Positions 1 to 15,622 are shown, counted from the first letter of the stretch. The stretch is 64,000 bases of DNA from Halichondria panicea (GCF_963675165.1 NC_087391.1:1321001-1385000); one strand, 5' to 3'. The notes: generated from the sequence alone by a model not told the origin. Made by a program: numbers and translations.

Positions 1-237
1 ATCCTATGTGATTGGCTAGCTATAATTGCGCATTTACTCCTCTACCATGGTAACTCACGTTTAAACATCAGAAAGTAAAAAGAAAGCATTGTGGAAAAGC
101 TTGCTCTGTCAATAGCTAGCTAGCTACAGGTACTATTGCTTACCGTTCGACACCCCCACCCTGACTCCTCCTCCATGACTAAAGCCTCACAAACTGCTAA
201 AGCCACCCATACCCACAGAGCTGGAGCCAGACAGTGC

Positions 238-357
238 GCAGTGCAGTGCCAAGGCTCCCAGGCTTCCACTAGCACTAGTCGAGCGCCGCCGCCTTCCCTG
301 AAGGACACCGGTAGAGGGCGGCGGCGCCCGACTACACTAGCACTTGGACTGCACTAG
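238..357. repeat. GC-rich imperfect inverted repeat
   Basis: Two arms, each with a run of GCGCCGCCGCC next to a CACTAG/CTAGTG segment, face each other around a short centre. The block is much richer in G and C than its AT-rich surroundings. Short open frames cross it on both strands, but none resembles a known protein and no convincing splice sites flank them. Apart from this and the inverted-repeat element at 621-843, I see nothing recognisable in the first 1056 bases. Confidence 0.4.
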
Positions 358-620
358 CTTTCTAGCTTGAGAATCTCTTATCAAGTGCCTCACTATCATC
401 TCCTCACTATCTTTTACTTAAATCTAGCGCTACAGTAGTTTCTACTGCAGTAAAGCAACCAAACATATTTAATATGTGGCAACCTGCACAAATTAAAAGT
501 AGACAATAATTATTATCTACATGATCTTGTAGCAAACATGTCTGGGGAAATATCAGAGGGAATTATCCCCTGGCCATATCCTAGCAACTGCATGAAAACA
601 GGATATATAAAGTGTTATTT

Positions 621-843
621 CGTATAGCTAGTTATTTTCGAGGCACTACATTTTCGCAGTTTTTGCGGATGGACCTGAACGTTGGAAAATTAGTGCTTCG
701 AAAATTTGGAATCATTGCTTACTTCCGGTATTGAAATACCTCCCTTACTATAAGGGTGTGGTCATTTGAATCTCATCTTCGAAAAAAAGTTTAGTTTGAG
801 CAATCTGCGAAAATTTAGTGCCTTGAAAATAACCTGCTGTACG
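621..843. mobile_element. Short inverted-repeat transposon (MITE)
   Basis: The ends are imperfect inverted copies of about 38 bp: both read GTTATTTTC, then AGGCACTA, then ATTTTCGCAG inward. The centre is AT-rich and has no coding potential. The target duplication is unclear. Size and structure fit a non-autonomous DNA transposon. Confidence 0.6.
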
Positions 844-1056
844 TTATACCTTTATATCATGTTGTCTATAACGTGTAATAAAAGCCAGGTTGCCTCGAGG
901 CATGATTTGAAAACACATAATTAGCATGAGAATCATCGTGTTTTATGCACTATAATAATATAGGCAACTCAGTCTCATGCTATATCTATTACTTATATCC
1001 CTGCTCAAACTATGATCACATGTCTGACCCCCCTAATTCGCTTTAACTCCATACAG

Positions 1057-1310
1057 ATAAAGTTACAGAAGTCATAGAAATGAATCAAAATCCCGTGTAT
1101 AGTACGAGTACAACTGAAACACCAACTATGGACCATGAAGCTAACCACACCCACCAGTACGAGACTGTGGATACACCCATTGAAATGAATCAGAACCCTG
1201 TGTACAGTGCAACCAATGCTACTAATATTGAAGCTGACTACTATGAGAACGATGGTCTGGGTCCAACAAGAAATGAGCAGCAACCGGAATACGATTATAT
1301 TCAAGTGTGA
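1057..1310 (+). CDS. Last exon of an unidentified protein with a tyrosine-rich tail
   Basis: The exon starts after a TACAG acceptor at 1056 and runs 84 codons to TGA. The frame is entered with two bases of a split codon, so an upstream exon must exist; I could not find it and it probably lies left of the window. The peptide has no membrane segment. It contains an internal duplication: IEMNQNPVYS occurs twice about 33 residues apart, each with an NPxY motif, and further tyrosines sit in YETV, YYEN and YDYI near the end. Such spacing is typical of cytoplasmic tails of receptors that recruit PTB or SH2 adaptors (family knowledge); that role is inferred. The following 460 bases to 1773 hold only poly-C and CA tracts. 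Confidence 0.5.
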
Positions 1311-1773
1311 AAACTGTACTACAACAAATAGATGAATAACACTTGACTATACCAAGTAGAACTCTAGCTCTTGCCTTTTCTAGTACTATACATACGTGTA
1401 ACTCTGCAGTCTCTTCAGAATCGTTGGTAGAATTGTTGATTTGTTTGCACAAAGTTTCGATTCAACTATGAGTAATACATTCTCGAGGCACTTTTCCATT
1501 TCCCATGTAGATCTTATCAACTAGTGTGTACATGCTTCAAGAGCTTACTTTACCTACATGTGTACATACAATGTCAACATTCCCATCATCATTAATGTAA
1601 GGAATTCATTGATTTGTAACATACAGTCCAGCTAATTAGCTCTTCTATTAGAAACAAACTGTTTAAGCGAAGCAAAACATGCCTTGAGGCATTAAGCATT
1701 TATTGGCCATACCTAAATATATGCTCCTTCCCCCCCCCCCCACACACACACACGCACACACGCCCCCACTCAC

Positions 1774-2587
1774 TGGAGTTAGTTGTTTTCTTCTCGTCCT
1801 CCGAGGGCAGTAAGTCCACCTGATGCCAGTACACCCAGTAGGCATCCCCTAGTCCCTCCCACGTGACCTGGGCAGAAGGTGTGCCGTCGTTGGTCTGTAG
1901 ATATACCCCAAAGTCGCCCATGGAGACTGACTCGTAGGTCTCTCTGGCCCGAACCTTCATGCCGGGTTGCAGGACGGTCTTCACGTAACGACCGTACTCT
2001 CGATCAGAGAGGAAGTGGTCTTGTGATTTGTAAGGATTCTTCTTTTCTTTGGCAAGCTGTGTAATGTTATACATGTACGTACGTGAAGTTATAGGGATGA
2101 GGTAAAGACAAAAAAAATTATCATAATATTTACTGCACAAAAAGCTTGGAGTCTGTATAATGAGACAGCAGGTCAGTTAGATAGACACTTTCAAACACAG
2201 TTTTCTACCCATTTCTAAATTTATGCTGTTTTGAAGTACATAGAAACAACGTATATTGCCTGATACATCACACACCACGCACGCACACACGCACACACAT
2301 ACACACACACTGATGGCCTCACTCTCTCCATGGAGAGCAGCTGTGGACAGCACGCACTCATCTCCTCCTCCCTCATCCACACCATATACTCCTGACAGAG
2401 TCCATCTCGAGATGTTTTGAGAGAATTGGCCGTGTTGGTGAGTCTTTTGTCCTCTGAGAGACCACTTGACGAGGTGCTCTGTGCTTCCCTTGAACACTCT
2501 CTGTGTAAACACCTCAACAGGTTTGTAGCTGGCGTTAGGGTCACGGTTCCATCGTCTTTTATAGCTAGAGGGCGTACAAACTTGCTA
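1774..2587 (-). CDS. CPH-domain protein, partial (HERC2/CUL7/CUL9-like)
   Basis: Two exons join in phase: about 2587-2323 (5' boundary uncertain) and 2056-1774, the latter ending at a GTGAGT donor so the protein continues to the left. The second exon encodes a compact domain with VQ/LQPGMKVRARETYESVS, then GDFGVYLQTNDGTP, then YWVYWHQVDLL. This pattern (an SH3/Tudor-like fold) is that of the CPH domain shared by CUL7, CUL9/PARC and HERC2, all parts of ubiquitin ligases, where it binds p53 in the human proteins. The upstream exon is helical and unrecognised. Neither end of the gene was found; the + strand tail exon at 1057-1310 lies between this donor and any further exon, so the two genes are interleaved or convergent. 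Which member of the family it is cannot be decided. Confidence 0.55.
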
Positions 2588-2931
2588 CTTGCCAAGGCTC
2601 ACTCTGCTAGTAGAAATAATTAAATTGTCATGAATAGCTTTGTGTGTGCTAAGCTTCTTTAACACAAGTAGACTACATGGCTTTTATGTGCTCCAGGAAA
2701 CAGACTTTTTGATGATTTTCTTCCAACTGCACTAAAGTACAGACAGCTGTATTTTAGCCGAAAGGTCCCAAGGAGGATAGCTTAGTCTCAATCCCTCCTG
2801 GTAATGACCTCTGTGGCTTGCTAGAGAATAGAACTTAGCTACAAACTAATGTGTATTAGCCATTTCAAATCCGCATGGTTTTCAGTGAGCATCAACTAAG
2901 GTAGTTTTAGGGGCTCATCTGTCTCTCCCCC

Positions 2932-2937
2932 TTTATT
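2932..2937 (-). other. Putative polyadenylation signal of the PP1 gene
   Basis: AATAAA on the minus strand, 235 bases past the PP1 stop codon. The interval 2600-3171 otherwise shows no coding exon and is read as PP1 3' UTR plus spacer. Confidence 0.4.
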
Positions 2938-3171
2938 ATTTGCAACTCAGACTCAATACATAAGATAACAGGGAGCAGTGCACAATTGTGTAGTAAAAAA
3001 ACAGGACAAAAAATATATCGCAGAAGGAGCATTTATAATTATTTCAAGTCATACCTAACGCTATACAGTACATACTACTTGTGAACGTCACAGTACAGAA
3101 TTATAATTATACATAATGAAAAAACGTCTACCATTAGAACACTATGGGGCATGCGTCATTTGGAGGTGATC

Positions 3172-6403
<3,232 letters not shown>

Positions 6404-6759
6404 CTCTCACTAATTAGCAAATTGAGGGGTGGAAATGTTTGTCAAACAGTTTATGATATTCAAAGCTTCTTGCCGACTTCTCAGAGTGCTCTCCGTCCCA
6501 TAGAGTGTCCACTCTTCTTTAGTAAGGTATGTGATGGTATCACAGTCGCTCAAAACTCACTACAACACACTTTACAGTGGCAGATCACAACGTCCAGAAG
6601 CAGTAGGTTAAAAAAACAACATCAATCACATCCGTTAACGACCACACCCTCTTTCATTAATTATGGGCGGAGCTCATCACAACCTCAACCGGCCACGTGA
6701 GTTGCATCATGGTAATCTGAAAACAGTGGCTCTAGGTTAGCTAGCCTGTAGAGTTAAAG
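6404..6759. promoter_or_regulatory. Shared intergenic region, PP1 / SLC46 divergent pair
   Basis: 356 bp separate the two start codons. It holds a CACGTG E-box at 6694-6699 and a GGGCGGAGC box near 6665. No TATA box is obvious. Use as a bidirectional promoter is inferred from the spacing. Confidence 0.45.
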
Positions 6760-9700
6760 ATGTCTAAATGCTTGCAGCAAGCGTGGAGGGTACTCCACCA
6801 ACCCAGAGTCTATTTCACAGTGGAGCCAGTCCTTCTAGTCTTCATGTTTGCTCAGTTCCTCTCGTACTCAGCCCTGCAAGTGTTTCTCCACACTAGGATT
6901 TGTGATGGCAATGCCAATTGTACAATAAGGCACACAAACAGCACACCATGCAGCAACATATCAGATTCGGTGCAAGAGCAGCTACAAGAAGATACCTCAC
7001 ATTGGATATTGTATATCAACGTTGTAACTGGATTGCCCACGGTTCTCCTGTCAGTAATCTATGGCAGTACTTCTGACATTGTTGGGAGAAGGCTATTCAT
7101 TGCACTTCCTACAGTGGGTGCACTCTTGAACACAGCTGTTATTCTATTGGTCATTTACATCCCAAGCACACCCCTTTACGTTCTTCTAGTAGGGGCTTTA
7201 TGCACCGGTGTCTATGGCAACTACTCCGTCTTGAATTTTGCAGCCTACTCATACGTTTCAGATGTGAGTGCTAGTCCGGGAAGAACTCGACAAATTGGGA
7301 TACTGGAATCAATGACATATCTCGGAGCAACTCTTAGTCTGTTAATAGGCGGAGTGTGGGCACAGAAAACAGATTCGTTTTTGGGCCCGTTTTGGTGCAT
7401 TTTTGGCTGTTACATTTGTGTGCTGTTGTATACAACAGTTGCTCTACCAGAATCCCTCCACCTCAACACACATAGCAACAGGAGGTCTCGCTTGAGTGGA
7501 CAGGTGCAATACTACCATGGCAACAACTATAACAGCAAGCTACGGAAATGTGGTCGTCATATGAAAGCAGTAGGAGTCAATTTGCTGCAATTCTTAAAAC
7601 TTCTCTTCACCAACTGGAAACTAGCTGTATTAATTATAACCTTTTTTGTTGTTGAGATTAATTTTCTTGGGATTACAGATGTAGTCATTATTTATTCGCT
7701 TGGAAAACCGCTCTGCTGGAACTTTGATCTGGTTGGCTATTTTCTCGCGGCAAAAGTGCTCATGAACGGTGCTGCCTGTCTATTGATTCTCCCTATTCTG
7801 GCGTACTTTAAGGTACACGATAGTATCATTGTCCTAGTCGGTCTAATATCAGGTGCTGCTGCATTGGTTACCATGGGAGTAGCCACCCAGAACTGGACCA
7901 TGTACATTGGTGAGTTCTTACTAATAACAGCACCATTAACTCATTATAAGGTCACCCTAATAGCTAAATTTTCCACATGTAAGGTACCTTGTTGTAATGT
8001 AGTTATTACAAGGTGCTTCACTTTGCATTACATGTGTACAATAGCGGTACACTCCTGACAATAGTGATGTACATTTCATTGTGCTCTGAATGGCTGTAAA
8101 TGGTAGTACAGTACTGTGTGAAGTTGCCATAATTATGACACCTGTGTTGTTCAATGCAGTGCCTGTGATAGGAGCCCTAAGGGGATGTGTGGTGCCTTGC
8201 CTGAGGTCCATGCTCTCAAAAGTAGTTACAAGTGAAAAACTGGGTGAGTCAAGTGTGGTTTTGATGATGTTGACAACAGGAGCAGATTACAGCTCCTGAT
8301 AACCATACAATGTAGCTTGTGGTAGATTGATAGTCCAATGTCCATTCACTACAGTTCATTTAGTCTAGAGAGTAGATTACCACAAATGTGTGAGTAGTTG
8401 TACTTAAATGTAAATATCTTTTGATTGGAGCATTTCTAAGAAATGTTGTTGATACCTATGTGTAGATGAATGACTGAACTACAACATATCCAAAAATGTT
8501 TTCATGGAAACATAAGGTGGTGGGTTTGTGGTGATTAATAGAACAACAGCAAATTGTTATAGTGGGTAATCTGTTAGAGTAATAAAACAGTAATCTTGTA
8601 CAGCTAAGGTCCTAGACTTCATCACATAATTGTTCAATGGTTTGGGTATCCTGGCCATCCCTTTATGGGTGTTACAAATGTTCACAGTGTTTATAATTCA
8701 TGATTTACTGGTTTTCAGGTACACTTTTGGTTAGAGTAATAACTTTTGAAAAATTAATAGCTTAGCTTTCAAATTTCTGTAGTAAGTTTACAGATAAAAG
8801 GGCTACATTTTGATACCAAGAACATCCTATAATGCTTATTCCATTGCTGAGATAACACTGAAAAGCTACATAATTTACTATTTTCTACTGTTTTGATGAC
8901 ATCAGCAGCTGCAAACCACAAACCAATGATACTTTAATCAACCACACAATCATGTAATTAGAGTGGGCGTACAGTTATTGTACGCCCACTTACGTGGTTA
9001 ATTAAAGTGTCATCGATTTGTGGTTAGCAGCTTGTGATGTCATCAAAACAGTAGAAAATAGTAGAATATGTAGTTTTTCAGTGATATCTCAACAATGGAA
9101 TAAGCATAGAGGATGTTCTTGGTATCAAAATGTAGCCCATTTATTTGTAAACTTACCAGATAACTTTTAAAGCTAAGCTATAAAATGTTCAGAAGATATT
9201 ACTCTAACCAAAAGTGTACCTAAAAACCGGTAAATCATGAATTATAGACACTGTGAGCATATGTAAGACCCATAAAGGGATGGCCAGGATATCTAAACCA
9301 TTAAACTATTGTGTGATAAAAGTCTAAGACCTTAGCTGTTTAAGGTTAGTGTTTTATTATGGGGGGTGATCAGTGCCAAAACCTCCAGTTCTTTTTATTT
9401 AGTACTAAAATTATTTGCATGGTAAAGTTCTACATACAAATGACACGCTCTCTCTTATTTGCATGGTGAAGTTCTACATACAAATGATACTCTCATTTGC
9501 ATGGTGAAGTTCTACATACAAAATTAATGACACTCTCTTATTTGCATGGTGAAGTTCTACATACAAATGATACTCTCATTTGCATGGTGAAGTTCAACAT
9601 ACAAATGACACGCTCTCTCTTATTTGCATGGTGATTTTCTACATACAAATGATACTCTTATTTGCATGGTGAAGTTCTACATACGAATGAAAGTTCTACA

Positions 9701-12693
9701 TACAAATAACGCTGCATGGCAAATGATAAGCTTTGACAATGACACTCTCAATTGACTTGAAACCACTCCCATTTTCATCTAAGGAAGGGCTCGGATGAAA
9801 AAGGGAAGGTTGGTTGGAGAACAAACCACTAACTACATAATGTGTGCATGGGTGATCCCAGACCGTCAGAAATGTATTTTATACTCGAGGCTATATATAT
9901 ACGTAGCAACAGAAATAGTATACATGCGTGAGTGGTGAGTGGGGGCACGCGAGTTGTTAGGACTTGTGGGAGCGTGACATTCTTCACGCATGCCCCTAGG
10001 ACAACTGTACAAATATAGCGGCATATATGCAGGGGAGGACACAATTAACATTATATAGTATAGACGGACATTTTAATTAACATATCATCGTTATAACTAC
10101 ATGTTGGACACGCCCGCTCATGTGGCAATCCTTTTTGGTCACATAAGTGGGCGTGTCCAGTAACGGAGTTAAAAATTAAAGATTACTCTCTCTCCCCTGA
10201 GCCTTTTCTTAGGTTCCAGTCTAGCAAATTCACTATGCAAATGCGAGAGTATCATTTGTATGTAGAACTTCACCATGCAAATGAGAGTAATCATTTTGTA
10301 TGTAGAACTTGTCTTCACCATGTAAATGAGAGTATCATTTGTATGTAGAACTTCACCATGTAGCCTCGACTCCAGCCCCTTTCTCAGCGGCTTGGAATCG
10401 AGGCTATTCACCATGCAAATGAGAGTATAATTTGTACGTAGAACTTCACCGTGTAAACGTGAGTATCATTTGTATGTAGAACTTCCGTGCAAATGAGAGT
10501 AGTATCATTTGTATGTAGAACTTCACCATGCAAATAAGAGAGAGCGCCGTCATTTGTATGTAGAACTTCACTATGCAAATGATTTTAGTACTAAATAAAA
10601 AGAGCGGAGGTTTTGGCACTGATCACCCCCCATATTTTATTACTCTAACGGATTACCCACTATAACAATTTGCTGTTGTTCTATTAATCACCACAAACCC
10701 ACCACCTTATGTTTCCATGGAAACATTTTTGGATATGTTGTAGTTCAGTCATTCATCTACATATGGGTATCAACACCATTTCTTAAAAATGCTCCAATCA
10801 AAATATATTTACATTTAAGTACAACTACTCACACATTTGTGGTAATCTACTCTCTAGACTAAATGAACTGTATATCTTATGCACCCACAGCCCAAAATCT
10901 ACCTAGTAGGGAACTCTTCACTAGAATGCTAGCTATTAGTAGCTGCAAGAGTGAGAAAAGAGACTGAAAAAAGCTGCACCATATAGCAGCCATTAATTAC
11001 ATTTTGGCATCCTTTTTAGCAACCATCATGGTTGATCATTTTGCCCCAGATTCCCCATGCAGCATATTAAATGTTGCACGCCAATGTTCAGGTGCCTCTA
11101 CCAAGGCATCAGCACCCGCAGTGCTTTCATTAGTGTTTGTAGTACCAGAAAGAGTTCTAGATCATAAATTTTAATGAATTAGTGTCGTACGTTGTTGTGA
11201 ACTGTAGAAGTGTAGAAGATTTTAAGTCACTATACCTATAAACTCTTTTAGCATTATGAACAAGATAGTTTGTCACCTCTCATGTATACCCCCATACATC
11301 TCACACATCACACAATACACTCCCCTCCCCTCCCCTCCCCACAGGAGTGATGTTCTCTGGTGTTAGTGTAATCGAGGCCGTGTGCACCCTACTAGCATCA
11401 GTGATCTACAACGCCCTGTTCCCAATCACCGTGAAAATCCATCCCGGACTCTGTTTCTTTATCATGGCCGCCTCCCTCGTCGTTCCATTCATTCTCATCT
11501 TGTGAGTATATCACTGTGTGTATAATTAAGAGCGTGTAAAAATAGAGAGGACGTGCAACAGACCATCGACCCTACGTGCGAGCAAAACCAACTATGTACT
11601 GTATACACAAAATCTATTAATAGACTGTACTTTTCCACCACCCCCTTTAGTTTTTGCTCACAAGCTGTTGCATGCCCTCTCTCTACGCCCTTGGTCTAGT
11701 ATTATAGTGTCCAACAATCTAGGCTCTCACTAATAATATATATTTTGCATATCATGCTAAGGAAGCTAGGAATCGTTCATAACTCGGGGATATTGGGAGT
11801 GCAGGATTAGTGTCTGCTGAACTGTGAACTGTGACATAGTTTGAGAAAGAAGCGTGGCCCTAATTAAGAATTAGCGCTAATTATAATTTATGCCTGACAT
11901 AGTATTATCAAGGGCGTATGAAGAGAAGAGGGCATGCAACTCACAATGTATGCTGTGTGTGTGTCATATTATTGATGAGTCAACAGGATATGTTATATAT
12001 TTAGCCAACCGCCCACTAGAGGAGGTTGGTCACGATTAATTAAGATTCACGTGAGCTTATGTTTTCTGTGTAAAAACTCCAAACCGCTGAGTTGGCACTT
12101 TTTATCTACTTTCTTCCATTAGCTCGTTTATCTCTCTTGTATAACATCTCCTGTTAGTTATGAGTCGTAGTAGTTTAACACTATGATTGCTATACCTGCT
12201 ACATCAAGACAGGAGTCAAAGAAACGAAGGATTTGCAGCAGCAACTCAAAGTTTGTAGTTTCTGGCTTGTTGCTTCTAGTACGTAGTGTCACTGAGCATT
12301 GTTAGCATCTTTTACTATTATACTAGTATAGAGAGCTACAAATCTGCAGTATATGTTATAGCTTAGCTACTTTCTCTGTAAGTTTCCGTATATCTTCACC
12401 GTGCACGCACAAAAACAGTGCACATGCAATGCATTCTTTACTATTTTAGACATAAGATCCCGCCCATTTATAACAGGATAGATTAATTGTAGTTGCATGC
12501 CCTCTTCTCTTCATACGCCCTTGGTATTATCACGTATTATGTATATGCATACGTGTACATATTGCTTTTACCTGGTTTATACAGGTCATTGCACCTGGCT
12601 CGAAATAAGCCTGCGAGTTGCTGCTCTCATGTAAATGTTACCCATGGTAACCAGGAGAGGGTGGAAAGAAAGCCACTGCTGGCCACTAACTAA
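6760..12693 (+). CDS. SLC46-type major facilitator transporter
   Basis: Four coding exons, 6760-7909, 8160-8243, 11345-11501 and 12585-12693, join in phase into 499 residues. The first exon carries most of the protein: a hydrophobic segment after residue 20 (VLLVFMFAQFLSYSALQVFL), an N-glycosylation-rich extracellular loop with paired cysteines, then the MFS motif-A-like stretch YGSTSDIVGRR between helices 2 and 3. Further membrane segments follow in every exon but the last, whose hydrophilic tail ends RKPLLATN. The layout, large first loop and DxxGRR signature match the SLC46 family (proton-coupled folate transporter and relatives), proton-driven importers of folates or small metabolites; the substrate cannot be read from sequence. 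AATAAA at 12692-12697 overlaps the stop codon. The second intron is swollen by nested transposons. Alternative: another MFS drug/sugar subfamily, less likely. Confidence 0.8.
9360..10634. mobile_element. Foldback element 1 with inward tandem arrays
   Basis: Inserted in the right arm of the surrounding palindrome, with the 8 bp duplication TTTTATTA at 9352-9359 and 10635-10642. Terminal inverted repeats of about 55 bp begin GGGGGGTGATCAGTGCC. Just inside each is a tandem array of a 35-40 bp unit containing ATTTGCATGGTGAAG (9410-9710), mirrored at 10220-10600. The middle is unique. No coding sequence. Direct repeats here could be mistaken for a CRISPR array, but units are contiguous, without spacers. 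Confidence 0.8.
10361..10406. mobile_element. 46 bp palindromic mini-element
   Basis: Starts TAGCCTCGA and ends TCGAGGCTA, with a perfect 9 bp target duplication TTCACCATG on both sides. It interrupts a repeat unit of foldback element 1, so it is the youngest of three nested insertions. The same family occurs at 26771-26820 and, longer, at 44397-44960. Confidence 0.75.
11528..11697. mobile_element. Degenerate inverted-repeat element
   Basis: Left end resembles the inverse of the right end GTTGCATGCCCTCTCTCTAC. It is a diverged relative of the element at 11909-12522, in the third SLC46 intron. Confidence 0.4.
11909..12522. mobile_element. Inverted-repeat DNA transposon (MITE)
   Basis: Near-perfect ends of about 35 bp read inward AAGGGCGTATGAAGAGAAG then AGGGCATGCAAC. 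The flanks share GTATTAT(CA), a 7-9 bp target duplication. No transposase frame is visible. It fills much of the third SLC46 intron. Confidence 0.65.
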
Positions 12694-12697
12694 TAAA
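12692..12697 (+). other. Polyadenylation signal overlapping the SLC46 stop
   Basis: TAA of the stop codon (12691-12693) runs directly into AATAAA. If used, the 3' UTR would be only about 10-30 bases. The rest of the interval to 13033 holds a short (CA)n tract and no coding exon; it is the spacer between two convergent genes. Confidence 0.4.
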
Positions 12698-13033
12698 CTT
12701 TTGAATCTACACTCAACTCTATTTATCACAATGCGAATTCCTGCACTTGCAGTTTTCTGAATCTGTTTCTTCTTGAGTTTTGTCACAATCACTATAAATC
12801 AGCACTGCTTGAATATTTAATAATTTTTAGCCATGCACACAACACATAGACACATGCAATTGTAACACACACACACACACACACACAGTAATTAAGACAG
12901 TAAAATTTAAAATTAAGGCCAACTTGTTACAGCACTCGAGCTTGTAACTGTATTGTAAAATGTGCCATGCTGAGTAAAAAGTAAAATAAATTAATTTTGC
13001 AAACTTGAAAATAATTGTTAGTTCATTAGGGGT

Positions 13034-15591
13034 TTAGCTAAACTCGTAAGGGTTCTCTTTAACAGCGGGAATCTCGTGTTCCGAGACGGTTTCCTGTGGT
13101 GTAGTCTTCTTTTTCTTCTCACTTTTTGCTTCCTCCTTCAACGAGGCAAATGCAGTCATCGGGGGCAACATGGCGTAATCGTCACCCCTCACACTTGGGG
13201 CCATTGTTAGCTCAGGGGCAGCTCCACGACTGGGGGAAAGAACGTACGGATTTTCAACGGATGGTGGCACTTCAGCAGTACTAGCAAGGCTCCCAGCTGA
13301 CTTCTGCTTGTTAATGGGTGGGGCAGGTGCCAGACTATCGTACTTTCCAGACTTTATAAAAGAGGACTCTTTGGCTGGAGTTTTTTCTGTTAGACTATCG
13401 TATTTTCCAGACGTCACAAAGACAGGTTGTTGGCCATTTTGAAGTGCAGGTATTGTCTCGTAGTGTCCATTGCTAGCACCTGTAACAGGGAGATACGAAA
13501 CATTATCGGTCAAATACACACCGCTCGAGTTTCTGGGTGGAACATTTGGTGCTTGGTATCCACCACTCTTCTCCAGGGCAACTTGCGAGAGTGCGTACAT
13601 GGGATTCTGTAATGGGCCGAGGTTGTCTTCATTTGAAGAAGATGAATCTCCGAGTCGTTCGTAAGTAGGATCGTTTCTATGGGTGGGGCTTTCGACTCTG
13701 GGGGTGGTGGTCCCATAGGCAGAGCGTAGAGTTCCTGATACGTTGCTAAGGAGCGTGCTGGTGCCGAGGTAGAGAGGGTTATGTTGGGCAGCGTTCCGAG
13801 GAAGTGTCTGATAGTCGGACTCTGTGGGGGGTAGGAAGAGATACGTAGTTTCAAAAAACAAGATGACTTAAGAGCAGCGTGGTTCGTTGTAACATTTTGA
13901 TACCGCTCTGAAGAAAAATAATGCCAACTACAAAATAAAAGACCCCCTAGGCACCAAATGCACTGTTTGCATGTGTACACACTAACTCCGCAACAATGGC
14001 CATCCCGTGTATAATAGCTAAAACTTTTGTTCCCAAAGTGTGTCCGTTATAATTATAAGTAATGTAGATGGGGGACGGGGCAGTCCATAACAAGAAATGC
14101 ACATGTACAAAACATGTGAATATTGCGCTCAATAAGACGAAACCTACATAAACTGTACATCACATGACAAGCGTACGGTGTACATAATGTACATGTAGGC
14201 TTTAATTAGCTACTGCATGCCGTACATGTATATTAGAGCCCTGACCTGTCTCAGTCTCTTTGACGGACAGACAGCAGGCACAGAACCGGACACAGCAGAC
14301 AATAATGGCAATAACGAGCAGTAGGAGGAGAACGGCACCCACCAACCCTCCAACCACTCCACCAATCACGATCACGTTGTCAGGGGTGGTATTGTTGCCT
14401 GGAGGATATAATAGTTGGCAATGTTAGGTCAAAACATCCATAGCCACACAGTGAAATCAATTTGTTGCATGACGAACACTGTATTCTAAATCTATTCTAA
14501 ATCGCTAACAACATTTTTAGAATTACATTTTGGAATCTAAGGATGTCTCCTGGAATCTAGAGACCTACCTGTACCTATGGCAGCACCCGGGTCAATGATG
14601 GATGGAGTACACCCACTGAATGGTGTGGTTGAACCTGAAAGGTGAATGAATGAATACATTACATACATGTATACATGCATAATAATTATGGTACTACATG
14701 TATAATGTCACAATCACATAAGTACGGTGGCCCTGAGTGCTACTCCAGTTGGTAGTTGGCAGTTGGTAGTTGGCAGTTGGTAGTTGGTAGTTGGCAGTTG
14801 GCAGTTGGTAGTTGGCAGTTGGCAGTTGGTAGTTCGCAGTTGGGAGTTGGCAGTTGGTAGTTCGTGACCTTTAAACTTTGCAGTTAGCAAATGTTGTATA
14901 TAGATCTTTGCACTGCCTCTAATCTTTTAACCATAACTTTAAATAGCCTCAATAGAATCTAAAAGTGCCATGCAAAACCTGTTTCTATAATTCCCCCCTC
15001 CCTGCTGGGATCTGGGAATATAGGTACATGAGGATTAGACTTGAAATGATCTCCCTACCTAGATGTGTACATATAAGATTAATATTACCGTCTTAGACTT
15101 AGGCCAGCTAGATATTGGTGCCAGTATCATAATTTAAAAGCAGGCTAATTATTGTTGCAAAGTTTAAAGGTTACGAACTGCCAACTACCAACTGCCAACT
15201 ACCAACTGCCAACTGCCAACTACCAACTGCCAACTACCAACTCCCAACTGCGAACTACCAACTACCAACTGCCAACTACGTGCTTGAACTATCAAGTAGC
15301 AACTGCGAACTACCAACTACGCATTTGAACTATCAAGTATGAACTACCAACTAGAGTAGCGCTCAGGGCCACCGTACATAAGTGTATGTTTAAGCTAATA
15401 ACATGTATACATTTTTCTGCAGTCAACACTTACTCTCCGCTAAAATAGTGCAGTCCTCACAGATGTAACTGTTGTCCTCGATGACGCACCCTTGACCCCC
15501 ACCGCAAGGGAATGCTTCACACGGATTGAACGAGGTCTCACATTGCTGCCCGGTGAAGAGCGAGGGACACTCACACGTGTACGTCGTTAGC

Positions 15592-15622
<31 letters not shown>

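Larger units (their letters stand above)
8352..10870. mobile_element. Long foldback (palindromic) element, interrupted
   Basis: Excluding the 1.27 kb insertion at 9360-10634, this is a near-complete palindrome: arms of about 620 bp face each other around a GTGGGCGTAC/GTACGCCCAC hairpin at 8963-8989. It ends CAGTTCATTT on both sides and is flanked by TA, as for Tc1/mariner-type insertions. Arms differ by scattered substitutions. No transposase frame is present. It lies in the second SLC46 intron. Confidence 0.8.

Noticed and set aside
136-357. 73-codon + frame and 62-codon minus frame
   Set aside because: They arise from a GC-rich inverted repeat; no family resemblance or splice context.
9410-10600. 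CRISPR-like direct repeats
   Set aside because: Units are contiguous with no unique spacers of even length, lie in an animal intron, and occur as two mirrored arrays within a transposon.
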